A DNA stretch of 64,000 nucleotides from Sphingopyxis sp. YR583. Its GTDB lineage: Bacteria; Pseudomonadota; Alphaproteobacteria; Sphingomonadales; Sphingomonadaceae. How positions within the stretch are numbered: position 1 is the stretch's first letter; every line of letters begins with the position of its first letter. Location: the NCBI RefSeq assembly GCF_900108295.1, contig NZ_FNWK01000001.1:248001-312000 (forward strand), written 5' to 3'. Shown piece by piece: positions 10,247 to 18,926 of this stretch. The notes below the pieces were generated by a model. The model saw only the letters and a program-made list of their open reading frames with translations, was not told the DNA's origin and did not search any database. A program made the translations under genes and the position numbers.

Positions 10247-10783
10247 ATGCCACGCCGCCTATTCGCGTTTATTTGCCTTCTCGTCGCATCGAGCGGAGAA
10301 CGCGTGCCGAATACAATTCTGGTTGTTCCCGAAGAACCGCGGGTCGCGCCAGCTAAGCCCTACGAGTGGTCGGAATGCGTTCCGCCAGGAATTGATGGTT
10401 TCGGCAACAAATGGTGGGGCAGCTTCAGCGTTTGCGACGGCGACGTTCGCATAGTTGTGGACGGATATTCGGCGGCACTTAGTGCGGCCGGCTTGCACTA
10501 TGAGGTCGAGACGCGAAAATGCCCGACCGGAGCAGTCTTCGAGAGTGTCGACGACGATGCCTTCTTCGAAAAACCCATCAATGTTCAGACAAAGCACGTC
10601 AGGCTGCGCATAACGCGGCTCCTCGGAAAAATGGGAGAATCTTGCAGCGCCCCGGTCGACGCACACGCGCTCTTGGATAAAGACTTCGATCGCGAGTTTC
10701 GTGTTTTGGCCGGCCGCTATTGGCTGCATGTCCCAAAAGACGAAATACGCGCCGGCCGAGTCCGAGGTCGGGGTGGCCGCTAA
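10247..10783 (+). CDS. Hypothetical secreted protein
   Basis: The frame encodes 178 aa with a short hydrophobic N-terminus (RLFAFICLLVASS) that could act as a signal peptide. Several cysteines follow (SECVPP, SVCDGD, RKCPTG, ESCSAP) and could form disulfides in the periplasm. No Shine-Dalgarno site is obvious before the ATG and I recognise no family. Codon use is atypical, as in the neighbouring EF-hand gene. An overlapping 156-codon frame exists on the other strand, but it lacks a signal peptide and is less convincing. Confidence 0.5.
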   Translation: MPRRLFAFICLLVASSGERVPNTILVVPEEPRVAPAKPYEWSECVPPGIDGFGNKWWGSFSVCDGDVRIVVDGYSAALSAAGLHYEVETRKCPTGAVFESVDDDAFFEKPINVQTKHVRLRITRLLGKMGESCSAPVDAHALLDKDFDREFRVLAGRYWLHVPKDEIRAGRVRGRGGR

Positions 10784-10973
10784 CCGTGGTTACAATCCAG
10801 GCGTTGGCCCACGAGCCAGCATTGCCCGGTTGGAGACCGGCAGCTTTTAGACAAAAATTTCAATAAGTGGACGACGGGCGACTATAGAAACTCTCGAAAG
10901 CAAAACGGAAAATCAAGAAAAACAGACATTTCCATTGATCGGCTGAGGACACCGAAAACTCTAAGAGATTGTT

Positions 10974-10995
10974 CGCGGACATCTTCATGTCCGCG
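10974..10995 (+). terminator. Perfect 9-bp hairpin, possible terminator
   Basis: CGCGGACAT and ATGTCCGCG flank a CTTC tetraloop and are followed by a T-rich stretch (TTACTTATTCTT). It could terminate transcription from the plus-strand gene ending at 10783, about 190 bp upstream, or be the end structure of the insertion-sequence remnant beside it. Confidence 0.4.
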
Positions 10996-11026
10996 TTACT
11001 TATTCTTAGGTGCTTAGTCGCGGAAT

Positions 11027-11146
11027 TTAGTGGATCGGATTGACGATGACCTGATCTGGCTCGAACATCCAGATCTTGGCGATGTATTCGTAGGGTGTGA
11101 GGCCGCTGAGCGGCTTGAGCCGACGGGCGAAGTTAGGCGAACGCTA
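11027..11146 (-). pseudogene. C-terminal fragment of an IS481-like transposase
   Basis: Read on the minus strand, the frame gives NFARRLKPLSGLTPYEYIAK, then IWMFEPDQVIVNPIH and a TAA stop at 11029-11027. This is the characteristic tail of DDE integrase-type transposases of the IS481 group, whose members end in LTPYEYICKIW..EP..F..NPIH. Homology is lost just upstream (around 11146), so about nine tenths of the gene is missing. The gap from 10784 to 11188 holds this fragment and the hairpin at 10974; I see nothing else in it. Confidence 0.75.
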
Positions 11147-11188
11147 ATTACGTCAAAAAACTACATGCGATCAGATGATATCGGAGAT

Positions 11189-12454
11189 TCAGGAGAATCG
11201 CCGAACTACCGGCGCCGCCAATCGGGCCAATATTGGCGCAATACGGGCTAGCTTGGAGATGCGGGGCGTTTCCAAGGGGAAGCGATGCGAAATCTCCGGT
11301 CGACGAATAGCAAGCCGCGCCAAATCCTCGCCGAGAAGTGTTCCTGCGCACAGGCCGAAGCCATTACAGCCTTGTCCCGCATAAAGCCCCTCTCCCAGTT
11401 GAATGAGTCGTGGCACCTTTGCAGGCGTGAGGAGAATATGGCCGCAGTCCATGCTTTCCCATAGCGGCAGCGTCATGTCCGGAAACGCCCGCGCCAGCTT
11501 GGCCGAATAAATCTCCGCCGCCTCCGCAAGCGAGGGTCTTCCCGGTCCCGGAAGCACTGTCGCGATCAGCCGCCCATCGGCTGCGACAGTGCCGCCGAAA
11601 ACCGACGCATCATCCAGATCGGCAAATGTCGGTGCAGTAGGCAACGCTTTGCGCTGTGCATCGCTCAGCGGCGCCGATCCGATCAGCTGGCAATCGACCC
11701 GCCAGCCCATCTGATCGAGATCCCATCCGGAGCTCGCAGCGCCATGCACGGCAAGCACGGCGGTTGCCGCCTCGATCCGTCCGCTCGCGCTTTCGATCGA
11801 CCAGCGCCCGCGTTGCCGCTGCATGCCCGTGACACGGCTTTGCTCGAAGATACGCACACCTTGATCTTCGCATAGCCGCGCCAGCCCCTCGGCATAAGCG
11901 CGCGGGTTCAATGTGCCCCCGGAAGCAAAAAGCATCGCTTCGACATAACGCGGACTATCGACGTGATCGGCAAGCGACTTGCCGAGCAGCGTCACGTCCG
12001 CCCCTGCCCGCTTCCATTGTTCGACGAGGTTCACGAAGGTCGCGGCGGTGTTCGCCTTTGCCGCAAGCGCAAGATAACCCCCGCCAACCGTGCCGCAGTC
12101 GAACGGTATCGCCCTCGCCTGCTCGACCAATGCCGAACCGGCGATCGCAAGCGCTTGGTTGAGGATAGCTGCGCGTTCGGCGCCCACTTCCGCGATCAGC
12201 CCGTCCGGGGTTTGAGCGCCCCAGATCGGCGCGACGCCCGCTGCGTTGGCGCCCGATGCCCCACTACCGACGGAGTCTGCCTCCACCAGCATCACGCACA
12301 GGCCGTATTGGCTCGCGACCTTGGCTGCGGTCAGCCCAACCAACCCGCCGCCGACCACGACAAGATCGCATTGATGGGAGCCCTTGAGCGGTGCACGCGG
12401 CGTCGCGACCGGCGCCGCCCATACGCTCGGCGGCGCTGCCAATTTCCGACCCAT
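11189..12454 (-). CDS. FAD-dependent oxidoreductase, DadA/glycine oxidase-like
   Basis: The 421-aa product belongs to the family that oxidises amines or secondary amino acids with bound FAD. The dinucleotide-binding fold is clear near the N-terminus (VVVGGGLVGLTAAKVASQYG, about residues 32-51), with a second FAD contact in GSGASGANAAG. Near the C-terminus, GEGLYAGQGCNGFGLCAGT is the usual FAD/substrate segment. It starts 8 bp after the SRPBCC gene and is the last gene of the minus-strand block with the Rieske oxygenase. It is not a ferredoxin reductase type, so it probably acts on a metabolite rather than feeding electrons to the oxygenase. The substrate is unknown. Confidence 0.85.
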   Translation of the reverse strand: MGRKLAAPPSVWAAPVATPRAPLKGSHQCDLVVVGGGLVGLTAAKVASQYGLCVMLVEADSVGSGASGANAAGVAPIWGAQTPDGLIAEVGAERAAILNQALAIAGSALVEQARAIPFDCGTVGGGYLALAAKANTAATFVNLVEQWKRAGADVTLLGKSLADHVDSPRYVEAMLFASGGTLNPRAYAEGLARLCEDQGVRIFEQSRVTGMQRQRGRWSIESASGRIEAATAVLAVHGAASSGWDLDQMGWRVDCQLIGSAPLSDAQRKALPTAPTFADLDDASVFGGTVAADGRLIATVLPGPGRPSLAEAAEIYSAKLARAFPDMTLPLWESMDCGHILLTPAKVPRLIQLGEGLYAGQGCNGFGLCAGTLLGEDLARLAIRRPEISHRFPLETPRISKLARIAPILARLAAPVVRRFS

Positions 12455-12462
12455 CTTACGGG

Positions 12463-12897
12463 TCAGAGACCGAGGGCGGCTTCGAGATTGGCGATATATT
12501 TCTCGATATTGCCGCGCGACAGGCCCCGAAGTTCTTCGCTCTGGTCGGGATCAACCGGGATGAACTGGGTGCGGATATGGAACATGCAGGCGTCTGGGCC
12601 AGCTGGCACCACCTGGATGCGCCCGCGATAACCGGCCCATGGCAGCGGGCCGTAATCGACCATGTCATAGCCCATCACCCGTTCGACATTGTCGAGTTCG
12701 ATCAGTCGCTCGACCACCGACCCGCCGCCGATCGCCGGATCGAGATGATAGGTGCGCAGCGCCCCGATCCCCCGGCCGGTTGCCTCGACCCTCGCGACAT
12801 AGCCGCGGGTCAGCACATTGCCCGAAAAGTCGCCTGTGAACTCCCAGGCCTTGTCCGCAGGTGCCCCAATGCGCCGCGCAATTTCTACCGAAAGCAT
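12463..12897 (-). CDS. SRPBCC (START-like) family protein
   Basis: The protein is 144 aa. The pattern is typical of SRPBCC ligand-binding proteins: an N-terminal IARRIGAPADKAWEFTGDFSG, alternating beta strands, and a long C-terminal helix (LRGLSRGNIEKYIANLEAAL). These proteins enclose a hydrophobic ligand and act as cyclases, dehydratases or carriers. I chose the ATG at 12897 over an in-frame ATG 14 codons upstream because GAGGAG sits just before it and it lies after the Rieske stop. Its place beside the oxygenase suggests it binds or converts the hydroxylated product. Confidence 0.8.
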   Translation of the reverse strand: MLSVEIARRIGAPADKAWEFTGDFSGNVLTRGYVARVEATGRGIGALRTYHLDPAIGGGSVVERLIELDNVERVMGYDMVDYGPLPWAGYRGRIQVVPAGPDACMFHIRTQFIPVDPDQSEELRGLSRGNIEKYIANLEAALGL

Positions 12898-12907
12898 GTC
12901 ACTCTCC

Positions 12908-13960
12908 TCAGCGGATATAGTCGGCGCCGGGATGGGCACGCGGGAAGGTTTTCAGATAATCGACGAACCGGCCAAGCGCCTTGTCGCTGCGGGTAAGCAT
13001 GCCGCGCGTGAAGCGAATGGTATTGAGGATCTCGACGTCCTGATCGACCACCGCGATTTCGAGCGCTTGCGCAAAATCGAGCGTTTCCTGCACGCGCTTG
13101 TCGTCTTCGGGCGTGCCGTCTGACTTTTGCGTCGCAATCACGAAATAGCTGCGGAGCGTTCCGGGCCGGTGGATGCCACACGGATAGAGAAAGGCGAACC
13201 AGCGCCCGTTCACGCTGCCCATCTGATAGAAGATGTTATTGCCGTGGATGCCGACCTTATATTCGATGGCCGCGCCCGTCTCACGAAACCGGCCCTTCAG
13301 ATTATAATTATAGCCATATTCATGCCAGTCGATGTCGTTCGTGGCGTCGCCCTCGATCTCGATGCCGTGCACGATATTGATATGGTTGAAATCGGTGGTG
13401 TTGCACATGAACACCCACGGATCGGCGAGCAGGTCGAGGTGGGGTATCTCGGCGTGAAAGGCGAGTTCCTCGTCGGGAAAACCGAGGTCGGGAAGATCGT
13501 ACAGCGCTTCCTCGCCATTGAACGCCCAGATCAGACCGAAGCGTTCCTGCACCGGATAGCGGAAAACGCGCATTGCGCCGGTCAGCGGGTCGTTGGTGGC
13601 CGTGCGGGCGCACTTGCCGTCCATGCCGAACTCCCAATGATGAAAAGCGCAGACCAGTCGGTCGCCCGCCACCTTGCCGATCGACAGATCGGCGCCATTG
13701 TGCGGGCAATAGGCGCTGACGACATTCGGGATGCCGTCCTCGCTGCGATAGACCACCACACGGCCATCCAGGAAATTGCGTCCGAGGACGCCCCCAGCGG
13801 CAACGTCGGTCGACCGACACAGCGGATACCAGTTTTGCGAGAATTGGTCATCCTGCCCTTCATAGGTTACGCCGCGGCCGTGGCGGCGACGATCGAGCAA
13901 TTCGACCGCCGCCTGCTGGCCGTTGAACATATCTTCGAGATCGCGAACATGCGCCGTCAT
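12908..13960 (-). CDS. Rieske non-heme iron oxygenase, alpha subunit
   Basis: This 350-aa enzyme should hydroxylate or demethylate an aromatic or polycyclic substrate using O2. The Rieske [2Fe-2S] ligands are Cys85-x-His87 and Cys104-x2-His107. The mononuclear iron site is DFNHINIVH (His193, His198), with a likely third ligand in VDQDVEILN near residue 307. The start at 13960 (MTAHVRDLEDMF) fits alpha subunits; the frame upstream of it runs into the receptor gene. No beta subunit, ferredoxin or reductase gene lies nearby, so electrons must come from elsewhere. It is 10 bp downstream of the TonB-receptor stop, which suggests one transcript. Confidence 0.93.
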   Translation of the reverse strand: MTAHVRDLEDMFNGQQAAVELLDRRRHGRGVTYEGQDDQFSQNWYPLCRSTDVAAGGVLGRNFLDGRVVVYRSEDGIPNVVSAYCPHNGADLSIGKVAGDRLVCAFHHWEFGMDGKCARTATNDPLTGAMRVFRYPVQERFGLIWAFNGEEALYDLPDLGFPDEELAFHAEIPHLDLLADPWVFMCNTTDFNHINIVHGIEIEGDATNDIDWHEYGYNYNLKGRFRETGAAIEYKVGIHGNNIFYQMGSVNGRWFAFLYPCGIHRPGTLRSYFVIATQKSDGTPEDDKRVQETLDFAQALEIAVVDQDVEILNTIRFTRGMLTRSDKALGRFVDYLKTFPRAHPGADYIR

Positions 13961-13970
13961 CGTCTGATCC

Positions 13971-16049
13971 TCAGAAATTGAAGGTCGCGGCAACGCCGTA
14001 GCGACGCGGCTGGCCCGGATAGCGAATGTCGTTCGCAGAGGCCGAGAATTCCTTGGCAAAGAATTCCTCGGTGTAGCGTTCCTTGAACAGATTGGTGACA
14101 TAGAGCCCGATCGAATAACGCTTCGTGTCGTAAGTCAGGCGCGCGTTGACCAGATGGACGGCGTCCTGGCGGTCCGCATTGTCGATGTGCCAGTAATTGC
14201 CCGAACGGCCCGAATAATCGACGCGCGCGATGATATCGGCATCGGCGCTGACTTCGGCCTTATACTGCCCGAACAACGTATAGGACCAGCGATAGGTCAG
14301 CGGCACCTTGTTACCGCGAAACAGCGCCGTGCCGTCGAAATCCTTGATCTTGGTATCGATGAAGCCCAGCGACGCACCGAATTGCAGATTGCGCGAGGGT
14401 CGCGCCTGCGCCTCCACTTCAAAGCCGAAGATATCGGTTTTCGCGACATTCTCGATGCCCTGATCCGCCACGTTGAGGACGAATACCTGCTGGTCCTTAT
14501 ACTTCATGAAGAAGGCCGCGGCATTGAGCGTCAGCTTGCGGTCGGCGAGGCTGTTCTTGGTTCCGATCTCCAGCGTATCGGCAACCTCGGGGCGATAGAT
14601 TTCGGGGAAAACACCGGTCGGCGGATTGAAGCCACCGCTGCGGAACCCGCGCGCCGCGGTCACATAGACCATATGGTCCGGCGACGGGCTGTATTTCACC
14701 GACAGCTTCGGCTGCCATTCGTCAAAGCTCGTCTTGCGAACCGCGCCGCCACCCAGCCGGTCGGTCTGCGTCCGACGGTCGTGATCGTACCGCAGCGCTG
14801 CCGTCAGTTCGATCGCATCGGTCGCATTATAGTTGATCTGCGCATAAGCAGCCTTCGTCAGGATATCCTCGTCGGCCCCGGCGACCGGCAGCGGCAGATA
14901 AGCCGAAGGCGGCAGTCCGCTGGCCGTCGCATCGGGCGACAGCAGGATGATCGTGTCGATACTCTTTTTCGCGTCGAGCAGATAGGCACCGGCCGTCCAG
15001 CGAAGCCGCTGCGACGAAGGCGACGAAAAGCGGAATTCCTGGCTGAAGCTTTCATATCCGCGGATCTGGCGCGCACCCAGAAGCGACGCGGGAGTCCAGT
15101 CTAGATCTTCCAGCAGGTCGATATTCGTGTCGTTATAGGCGCTGACCGACGTGACCGTGAACGGGTCGAACTCATAATCGATCTTCAGCGACCCATCCTT
15201 GGTCTTGCGGGGGCTGGTGCCCAGAAAGTCGTTCTGGATCGGAACGCTTGTGTTGTTAGGCTGACCGTCGGGAAGCGGGATATACCAGGATGCACCCCCC
15301 TTGAGATCGCCATAAGCGCCACGCAGGTCGATGGTCAGGCGGTCGACCGGGGTCAGGATCAGACGGCCGCGCAGGTTCAGATCCTCGACGAAATCGACCT
15401 TGCGGTTGAGCGTGACGTTGTGAAAGACCCCGTCGAACTTGCGATAGTCCGCCGCGATCCGGAACAGCAGCAAATCGGGAACCAGCGCGCCGCTCAGCGA
15501 ACCCGACAAACGCCGGTCGTCGCCATTCGCATAGTCGATACCGATCCGGCCCTCCAGATCGTTGGTCGGACGCCGGGTTGTGATGTTGATGGCGCCGCCA
15601 ATCGCGTTACGACCGTAAAGCGCGCCCTGCGGCCCTTTGAGTACTTCGATCTGCTCCAGGTCGAACAGCGCCTGCTTGATCATGTCGGCCGACGTCATCT
15701 GCACGCCGTCAATGACCAGCGCGACGGGCGCTTCGCCGTTGCGGACCTGACCGATGCCGCGGATGCTGATCGCGACCGTGCCTGCGTCCTGCGCATCGAC
15801 CAGCGAGATGTTCGGCATCAGCGCAGTCACATCGTCGATGCTGCGGATACCCGCTTCCTCGATCGCCTGCGCCGAAAAGGCGGTGATCGAGTCCGGAACT
15901 TGTTGCAGATTTTCAGAACGCTGCCGCGCGGTCACGATAATCTCGTTGCCGTCGTTGATCCCTTCCGCTTCTTGTGCCGCAACAGCGGTGCCACAAAACA
16001 GACAGGCAGAGCCGAGCAAGCCGCCGAGCAAAGACGTTCGAAAATTCAT
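13971..16049 (-). CDS. TonB-dependent outer-membrane receptor
   Basis: This 692-aa protein should import a nutrient across the outer membrane using TonB energy. A signal peptide ends near AVAAQEAEG. The TonB box region (NEIIVTARQRSENLQQVP) and plug domain (SISIRGIGQ-type segment, VALVIDGVQM, LKGPQGALYGRNAIGGAINI) come next. The C-terminal beta-barrel ends in the expected aromatic residue (GVAATFNF). Plug features match sphingomonad receptors for aromatic or terpenoid compounds rather than siderophores, but the substrate is not determined. Its neighbours, an oxygenase and a regulator, suggest uptake of the oxygenase substrate. Confidence 0.95.
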   Translation of the reverse strand: MNFRTSLLGGLLGSACLFCGTAVAAQEAEGINDGNEIIVTARQRSENLQQVPDSITAFSAQAIEEAGIRSIDDVTALMPNISLVDAQDAGTVAISIRGIGQVRNGEAPVALVIDGVQMTSADMIKQALFDLEQIEVLKGPQGALYGRNAIGGAINITTRRPTNDLEGRIGIDYANGDDRRLSGSLSGALVPDLLLFRIAADYRKFDGVFHNVTLNRKVDFVEDLNLRGRLILTPVDRLTIDLRGAYGDLKGGASWYIPLPDGQPNNTSVPIQNDFLGTSPRKTKDGSLKIDYEFDPFTVTSVSAYNDTNIDLLEDLDWTPASLLGARQIRGYESFSQEFRFSSPSSQRLRWTAGAYLLDAKKSIDTIILLSPDATASGLPPSAYLPLPVAGADEDILTKAAYAQINYNATDAIELTAALRYDHDRRTQTDRLGGGAVRKTSFDEWQPKLSVKYSPSPDHMVYVTAARGFRSGGFNPPTGVFPEIYRPEVADTLEIGTKNSLADRKLTLNAAAFFMKYKDQQVFVLNVADQGIENVAKTDIFGFEVEAQARPSRNLQFGASLGFIDTKIKDFDGTALFRGNKVPLTYRWSYTLFGQYKAEVSADADIIARVDYSGRSGNYWHIDNADRQDAVHLVNARLTYDTKRYSIGLYVTNLFKERYTEEFFAKEFSASANDIRYPGQPRRYGVAATFNF

Positions 16050-16098
16050 CTGGCAGTCCCCTTATGTGTCGCGACGGACTTTTGCCCGTTCGCTAGAA

Positions 16099-16111
16099 CA
16101 TAAATCTTATG
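16099..16111. promoter_or_regulatory. Short palindrome upstream of the TonB receptor gene
   Basis: CATAA and TTATG arms surround a 3-nt centre in the 106-bp gap between the regulator stop and the receptor start. A G-rich stretch (GGGGGTGGCG) lies beside it, which loosely recalls MalT-type boxes. It could be a target of the adjacent LuxR/MalT-like regulator, but the arms are short. Confidence 0.25.
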
Positions 16112-16155
16112 GGGGTGGCGACCGGCCCGTATATCCGGAGAAAAGGTGGAGGCGG

Positions 16156-18816
16156 TCAGATCAGCCGCAATTTACGCGCCGCCGCGATCGCGCGTGAACG
16201 GGTGGCGACGTCGAGCTTGCGATAAATATTGATGCGGTGCGTCTTGATGGTGCTCTCTGCAACGCCAAGGCTGCGCGCCATTTCCTTGCTCGACAGCCCA
16301 TCGGCCAAAGCACGCAAAACCTCGATTTCACGCGGCGTCACGATGATGTCGCTGGCCGCCGGCGGGATAGCAACGGCTCCTCGGCGTACGCTCGGGCTAT
16401 TCTGCCGCAGCCGGGCGACCACGCTGCGCTGCGCCGGTTCGAAAAGGTGGAGAGCTTCTTCGCACGCTTCGAGGACCAGCGGCAGCAGCGCGCCGAATTG
16501 CGAGACGATGCCGATCAATCCCTCGCTCTCGGCAGTTTCAAGCGCGAGGCGAAACGAACGCGCCGCCTCCGTCCCGCGCCCGTCAACGGCATGAACGGCG
16601 GCGCGCAAGATGTTCATTTCCATTTCGAGCGCCACGGAACCCGTTTCCGCCACGTCGGCCGCGAGTGGCGCCAGATCGTCGCATTCATATCGGCCACTCT
16701 GCAATGCGCACGCCAGCACCGCGATGCGATGATCGCACGCCAGCCGACGGTCGCGCTCCCGGAACATCTCTAGTGGCGCGCCCAGCGCCTCCAGCAGACG
16801 AGCGGCCTGCCCGACGTGGCCCATGCTGAGCAGCATCCGCGCGCGGATCAGGTCAAGTTGATAGCGCAGCCGCGGCAGAGCGCGGCGCTCCGCGGTTTCG
16901 CGGCCACGAAGGATTATCTGTTCGGCCTGCGCCAGATTGCCTGTCCGCACCGCGAACCACGCTTGCGTCGCATAAGCGGCAACGAATACGTCGTGCCAAC
17001 CCTCGGTGGCTTCGATGACCGGCAGCGCAGATTCCAGCAAATCCGTGGCGGTCGACAAATTCCCCGATAGATAAAGCGTATAGGCGAGCAACGCGATCGC
17101 CACCGCGACCTGCGGGCTCCCCTCACCGAAATGACGTGTCGCCTGTTCGAGACTGCGCCGAAAGAACAGTTCCGCTTCGCGCCGCCGCCCTGTTCGCATC
17201 TGCGACAGGCCAAGATATTGATAGGCATAGACTTCGAGCAGCGGAAGCTGGTGCAGCCGTGCGAGCTTGCACGCCTTTTCGCCATGAACGCGGCACCACA
17301 GATCGTCGCCGCGATCAAAGCTGGCGAGGCTCGACAAATGGTGGAGCAGGACACGCAGCGTCGGGTCGTGGCCGTCGAACGCAAGCTGGCGTTCGAGGAT
17401 CGGCAGACATTCGGGCGGGAAGCTGCGATCCTCATAAATGAAAGTAACGAGATCGTTGCACAGCATCTCGCAAGCGAGCGCGGGATCGTCGCGCTCGACC
17501 TCGGCAATCGGCCGCGCCGCGAACAAGCCGTCGAGCAGCGACCGCGCCTCGACCAGACGACCATGCTGCGCGGCATAATATGCCTGCCCCAGAGTCACGC
17601 GCGGGAAATCGCCCGGCATCACCGGATCGAGATCGTCGAGATGACGGAGCAGCGCAAGCCCGCCCCGGATTGCCATGCGCCAACCGCCAGCCTCTTCGAT
17701 GATTGCCAGCGCCGCGGCCTGATCGGACACCAGCGCCGCATGCGCAAGCGCCTCCGGCAACAGATTTTCCGCCGCAAGCCATGATGCCGCGCGCAAATGC
17801 AGTTCATCGAGCCGCGCCGGGTTGCCGCGCGACAGCATGTCATAGAGAAACTCGCGCAGCAGTGGATGAAAGCGATACCATATGCCTTCGTCATCGAGCG
17901 GCGCGATCATCAGATTCTGACGGCGCATCTGCTCAAGCATCAGCGCACTGTCTTCGCGGCCCGAAATCGCGTCGCCCAGCCCGTGACTGATGCGCTGCGC
18001 GATCGAGGTTTCGAGCAGAAACTGCTGCGTGTCGACCGCAAGCCCCGAAAACACCTGCTCGGCCAGATAGTCCGCCAGATCGGTTGAACGCCGCGTCAGA
18101 TGGTCGAGCGTATCGACATGATCGCGTCCGGTCAGCCAGAGGCGCAGAAGTTGCAGCGCGGCCGGCCATCCCTCGGTCCGGTCGATCAATTCTGAACATT
18201 CGACCTTGTCCGACTGGTCACTGATGAACGCGCGCGCCTCGCTGTCCGAAAAGCGAATGTCGCTTTGATCGATCTGGAGCAACTGACCGCTGACCCGCAG
18301 GCCCGACAGCGCAATTTCAGGCTGGCCGCGCTGTGCGACGATGATCGCCGCGTGCGACGGCATACGTTCGATGACATATTCGAGGAAACGGTTGGTCGCG
18401 GGCGATGCAATGCGATGATAATCGTCGATGATCAGCCTGACTGGCTCTTCGCTGGCATCCAATGCAAGCACGATCGCGCGCGCCGCAGATTCGGCGGCGA
18501 GGCCCGGAAGACCCGCATCAATCGCTTCGCGCGAATATGGCAGGGGCAATCCGGCGCGATGCAGCGCCGCCATCAGATAAGCGAAAAACTGGTCCGCCTC
18601 GAACTTGGAATCATCGACGCTGTACCATGCGACCGCCACATCCTCGCCCTGCCAGCGGGCATAGCATTGGCTGAGCAAAGTGGTCTTTCCGTAACCCGCA
18701 GGCGCCGAGACAAGCGTCAGATGGCGGGTCGCCCCCGTGATCCGGTCGACCAGCGCCTCGCGCCACAGAAGGTCGATCGACCTGTTCGGGGGAGCCAATT
18801 TGGTCCGGATCAGCAT
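16156..18816 (-). CDS. MalT/LuxR-type (LAL) ATP-dependent transcriptional activator
   Basis: The 886-aa product has the large-ATP-binding LuxR layout. A P-loop (SAPAGYGKTTL, residues 38-48) is followed by an NTPase/winged region containing RLIIDDYHRI as a Walker-B-like segment. A long TPR-like helical repeat region comes next, and a C-terminal LuxR HTH (TPREIEVLRALADGLSSKEM to the last residue). Members such as MalT bind an inducer and ATP, oligomerise, and activate promoters. I chose the ATG at 18816 because the longer frame would run into the divergent promoter region. The genes downstream on the same strand (receptor, Rieske oxygenase, SRPBCC, flavoprotein) are the likely targets. Confidence 0.92.
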   Translation of the reverse strand: MLIRTKLAPPNRSIDLLWREALVDRITGATRHLTLVSAPAGYGKTTLLSQCYARWQGEDVAVAWYSVDDSKFEADQFFAYLMAALHRAGLPLPYSREAIDAGLPGLAAESAARAIVLALDASEEPVRLIIDDYHRIASPATNRFLEYVIERMPSHAAIIVAQRGQPEIALSGLRVSGQLLQIDQSDIRFSDSEARAFISDQSDKVECSELIDRTEGWPAALQLLRLWLTGRDHVDTLDHLTRRSTDLADYLAEQVFSGLAVDTQQFLLETSIAQRISHGLGDAISGREDSALMLEQMRRQNLMIAPLDDEGIWYRFHPLLREFLYDMLSRGNPARLDELHLRAASWLAAENLLPEALAHAALVSDQAAALAIIEEAGGWRMAIRGGLALLRHLDDLDPVMPGDFPRVTLGQAYYAAQHGRLVEARSLLDGLFAARPIAEVERDDPALACEMLCNDLVTFIYEDRSFPPECLPILERQLAFDGHDPTLRVLLHHLSSLASFDRGDDLWCRVHGEKACKLARLHQLPLLEVYAYQYLGLSQMRTGRRREAELFFRRSLEQATRHFGEGSPQVAVAIALLAYTLYLSGNLSTATDLLESALPVIEATEGWHDVFVAAYATQAWFAVRTGNLAQAEQIILRGRETAERRALPRLRYQLDLIRARMLLSMGHVGQAARLLEALGAPLEMFRERDRRLACDHRIAVLACALQSGRYECDDLAPLAADVAETGSVALEMEMNILRAAVHAVDGRGTEAARSFRLALETAESEGLIGIVSQFGALLPLVLEACEEALHLFEPAQRSVVARLRQNSPSVRRGAVAIPPAASDIIVTPREIEVLRALADGLSSKEMARSLGVAESTIKTHRINIYRKLDVATRSRAIAAARKLRLI

Positions 18817-18849
18817 GGAGCGACCATGCCACAATCTCGCCGGTCTTCT

Positions 18850-18868
18850 ATCCACCTTATTGGTGGAT
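18850..18868. promoter_or_regulatory. Inverted repeat in the regulator/DJ-1 divergent promoter
   Basis: ATCCACC and GGTGGAT, 7-bp perfect arms around a 5-nt centre (TTATT), lie in the 110-bp gap between the LuxR-type regulator and the divergent DJ-1/PfpI gene. The size and position fit an operator for one of the local regulators. A transcribed hairpin is the alternative. Confidence 0.45.
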
Positions 18869-18926
18869 TGTTCCAAAAGGGCGCGCCGCGCAGTGGACGA
18901 TCTGTATTTCGAAAGGCGCACGACCC

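Noticed and set aside
10259..10729. A 156-codon minus-strand frame opposite the small secreted protein gene
   Set aside because: It lacks a signal peptide or motif and no ribosome-binding site is seen; the plus-strand frame with a signal peptide is more plausible.
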